The position numbers were made by a program, and so were the translations under genes. DNA of 7,330 nucleotides from Chloroflexota bacterium (GTDB taxonomy: Bacteria; Chloroflexota; Limnocylindria; Limnocylindrales; CSP1-4), in NCBI GenBank assembly GCA_025935655.1, contig JAICUV010000175.1, forward strand, positions 1-7,330, read 5' to 3'. The notes under the pieces were generated by a model. That model made no database searches. It worked only from the letters and a program-made list of their open reading frames with translations, and was not told where the DNA came from. This document shows, piece after piece, positions 5,943-7,330 of this stretch. Every line of letters begins with the position of its first letter. Position 1 is the first letter of the stretch.

Positions 5943-6444
5943 TCGCCTCGTCGTCGACGCGTCTGCGGCCATCGCCATGCTGCGGGCCGAGCCAGAGGCC
6001 ACGGCGGTTGCGCGGGCGCTCGCCGTCGGCGCAGCGGACGGGTCGATCATCGTGCCGGACATCTTCTGGCTCGAGGTCCAGAACGTCCTGGTCCGGCGCC
6101 ATCACTGGGATGCCGACGCGATTGTCGAGGCCTTCCGCCTTCTCGACGTCATCGGCATCGAGACCGCCACGCTCGACCGCCCGATCCTCCTCCTCGCCCT
6201 CGACCACATGATCGGAACCGGGCTCACGGCGCACGACGCCGCGTACCTCGCCCTGGCCGAGACCGAGGGCGCGATGCTCGTCACGCTCGATGAGGCCCTG
6301 GCATCCGCCGCGGGCACCCGAGCGATCGTCCCCGGACGCCATGGCACACGCGAGCTCGCGACCCCGTATGCGACTGCGTCGGTGACGTGGAGCCGCCACG
6401 GTCGCTATCTCGCCGAGCTGCGGGAGCGCGCCGCGACCGCGTGA
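5929..6444 (+). CDS. VapC-type PIN domain ribonuclease toxin
   Basis: This 171-residue PIN-domain protein is the presumed Mg2+-dependent RNase of the module. The acidic residues of the active site are in place: Asp10 in LVVDASAAIAML, Glu49 in IFWLEVQNVL, Asp103 in TAHDAAYLALAE, and Asp121 in MLVTLDEALA. The GTG start lies 14 bases inside the antitoxin gene and is preceded by an excellent Shine-Dalgarno, GAGGAG at 5916-5921, seven bases away, so translation is coupled. Typical VapC toxins are about 130-140 residues; this one has about 35 extra residues after the expected end near 135 (SVTWSRHGRYLAELRERAATA and the preceding segment), partly basic and helical, of unknown role. The target RNA cannot be predicted from the sequence. 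The partner belongs to the Phd/YefM rather than AbrB-type VapB fold, a common combination. Confidence 0.87.
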   Translation: MTSADRLVVDASAAIAMLRAEPEATAVARALAVGAADGSIIVPDIFWLEVQNVLVRRHHWDADAIVEAFRLLDVIGIETATLDRPILLLALDHMIGTGLTAHDAAYLALAETEGAMLVTLDEALASAAGTRAIVPGRHGTRELATPYATASVTWSRHGRYLAELRERAATA

Positions 6445-6483
6445 AGGGCGACGCTCCGGCGGCGACCGATGCGGGGTCGTGCG

Positions 6484-6495
6484 TACAGTCCAGTC
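6484..6495 (+). promoter_or_regulatory. Leaderless-type -10 element of the membrane-anchored protein gene
   Basis: TACAGT at 6484-6489 is followed by CCAGTC and the GTG at 6496. The six-base spacing would put the transcription start at the start codon, and no Shine-Dalgarno is present. This determines the start choice: an upstream in-frame ATG at 6469 would have to be translated through the promoter. A near-identical ten-base string, TAGAGTCCAG, occurs at 5533-5542 after the kinase remnant. No convincing -35 is visible. Confidence 0.5.
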
Positions 6496-7146
6496 GTGCA
6501 ACCGCCCCAGCCCGCGATGCCGCCCGATCTCCCGCCCGTTCCCGTCTCCGTCCGGCTCATCGCCGCCGTCCTGGCGGTCGCGGTGATCCTGACCGGCGCG
6601 TTCGTCATCGCCTGGACGACCGCGGTCACCGACCCGACATCGCACGCCGCGAACCTCGACAGGCTGCCGGTACCGTCCGGCTGGGCGCTCGTCGACAGCA
6701 ACGTGGTCAGGGACCCGCTGCTCGGGTCGCGGGTCGAGCGCTACTACGTCGTCGACGCCGATCCGGCCGATCTCGTCGATCCAGCGGCCCGGATGCTGCA
6801 GGCTGGCGGGTTCGAGCTCGTCGTCTCGCACGCGCCAAGCGACTGGTGCACGTTCACGAAGGTCGGCGCCTCGGAACCGCCATGGCCGGGCTACTCCGGC
6901 CCGTGCGCGGCGCTGGCGCTCGATCCATGCTCGACCAACGGCCCAGGCGGACCCATGACGTGCTACCTCAACGCGGTGGTCGGTGAGGATGACATCCAGG
7001 TCGTCGTGTTCGATCGGGATCAGCGGACGAGCTACTTCGTCGGGTCGGAGAGCCACGAGGTCGGCGCCCCCGGGCTCGCGGTCGTCCGCGTCATCGACAG
7101 TTGGCCGGGGAGGATGCAACGCCGGCCGGCCGCGGCGACGCCGTAG
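6496..7146 (+). CDS. Single-pass membrane-anchored protein with cysteine-containing outer domain
   Basis: This 216-residue protein is not recognised as a named family. A proline-rich N-terminus (PPQPAMPPDLPPVPV, residues 3-17) precedes one hydrophobic segment at about 20-41 (LIAAVLAVAVILTGAFVIAW), after which about 175 residues should lie outside the cytoplasm. That domain begins LPVPSGWALVDSN and contains RYYVVDADPADLVDPAARML followed by QAGGFEL, a pattern resembling small actinobacterial or Chloroflexota exported domains in which a strand, a helix and another strand alternate. Four cysteines (118, 137, 145, 156), all in the outer domain, could form two disulfides. There is no lipobox and no catalytic motif. 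It begins 51 bases after the toxin gene and appears to have its own leaderless-type promoter. An earlier in-frame ATG at 6469 would add nine residues. Confidence 0.72.
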   Translation: MQPPQPAMPPDLPPVPVSVRLIAAVLAVAVILTGAFVIAWTTAVTDPTSHAANLDRLPVPSGWALVDSNVVRDPLLGSRVERYYVVDADPADLVDPAARMLQAGGFELVVSHAPSDWCTFTKVGASEPPWPGYSGPCAALALDPCSTNGPGGPMTCYLNAVVGEDDIQVVVFDRDQRTSYFVGSESHEVGAPGLAVVRVIDSWPGRMQRRPAAATP

Positions 7147-7198
7147 GATCCGGTCCCGGTCGGCCCTCCCACCGCGTCGCGTCAGCGAGTCAGCGACG

Positions 7199-7330
7199 GA
7201 CCTCAACAACCTCAAGAACGTCGACGATGGCCGCCTACTGGGCCGACGTCCGCCTGTTCATGCAGAAGGCCGAGGCGGGTGCGGCGGGCCACCCGGTCGT
7301 GCTCCACGTCGAGCCCGACCTGTGGGGCTA
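7199..7330 (+). pseudogene. Fragment of an uncharacterised protein, apparently frame-shifted and cut by the window end
   Basis: From 7227 to the window end one frame reads MAAYWADVRLFMQKAEAG and, a few residues on, HPVVLHVEPDLWGY, a natural-looking helix followed by a hydrophobic strand ending in an acidic HVEPDLWG motif, as at the end of a beta strand of a TIM-barrel-like enzyme. Immediately upstream, bases 7196-7225 read TDLNNLKNVD in a different frame; joined to the downstream part this makes a continuous protein-like segment. One base gained or two lost near 7223-7228 would explain the break. No start codon with a ribosome-binding site is evident in the 80 bases after the preceding gene, so the N-terminal part of the gene seems to be absent. 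The HVEPD motif recalls the IEPDSLAN strand of GH6 cellulases, but the resemblance is only a few residues and no enzyme call is justified. Confidence 0.45.

Noticed and set aside
5668..7215. Minus-strand open frame of 515 codons opposite the toxin-antitoxin and membrane protein genes
   Set aside because: Low-complexity Arg/Asp/Gly-rich translation, no motif, and it overlaps three well-supported plus-strand genes.
1..7330. tRNA, rRNA, CRISPR array, insertion sequence or transposase
   Set aside because: No tRNA-like cloverleaf, repeat-spacer pattern, terminal inverted repeats or transposase motifs were seen on either strand by reading; a covariance-model search was not possible.

Overview
The window is a high-GC (about 70% by eye) bacterial stretch, very densely coded, with strong G/C third-position codon preference throughout. 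The gene content (stand-alone Hsp20-tailed ArsA/Get3-type ATPase, an N-terminal PknB-type kinase region, DinB, GNAT, a Phd/VapC-type module) and several putative -10 boxes placed only 6-8 bases before start codons suggest an Actinomycetota or high-GC Chloroflexota organism. The sequence alone does not decide between them. The window begins inside one gene and ends inside another, and the broken reading frames near 5390 and 7225 would fit either real gene decay or sequence/assembly errors.

Layout, left to right: (1) 1-1094 (+), a translationally coupled pair, the C-terminal part of a DUF1214 protein and a two-TM DUF1254 protein. (2) 1111-1707 (-), a GNAT acetyltransferase that converges on that pair. 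(3) 1767-2276 (+), a DinB-fold protein with an intact His triad, divergent from the GNAT gene. (4) 2313-3827 (+), an ArsA/Get3-like ATPase with a C-terminal Hsp20-like domain, followed 3 bases later by a small coiled-coil protein; these form a likely two-gene operon. (5) 3863-4696 (-), an alpha/beta hydrolase convergent with the operon. (6) 4900-5512 (+), the remains of a Ser/Thr protein kinase. Its N-lobe and HRD/DLG catalytic loops are intact, but the C-lobe is missing and a plausible C-terminal tail follows in another frame. (7) 5658-6444 (+), a Phd/YefM-type antitoxin and PIN-domain toxin, overlapping by 14 bases. (8) 6496-7146 (+), a single-pass membrane-anchored protein with four cysteines in its outer domain. 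(9) from about 7199 to the window end (+), a fragment of an uncharacterised protein that appears frame-shifted.

Functionally the window looks like a patchwork of small independent transcription units rather than one pathway. Two likely partnerships are clear: the toxin-antitoxin pair, and the ATPase with its coiled-coil neighbour. The DUF1214/DUF1254 pair is a third probable complex.

No convincing new defence or mobile system is visible. The most interesting items are the internally deleted kinase, the recurrent leaderless-type start architecture, the cysteine-poor ArsA/Get3 homologue with a co-transcribed coiled-coil protein, and the frame-shifted terminal fragment.
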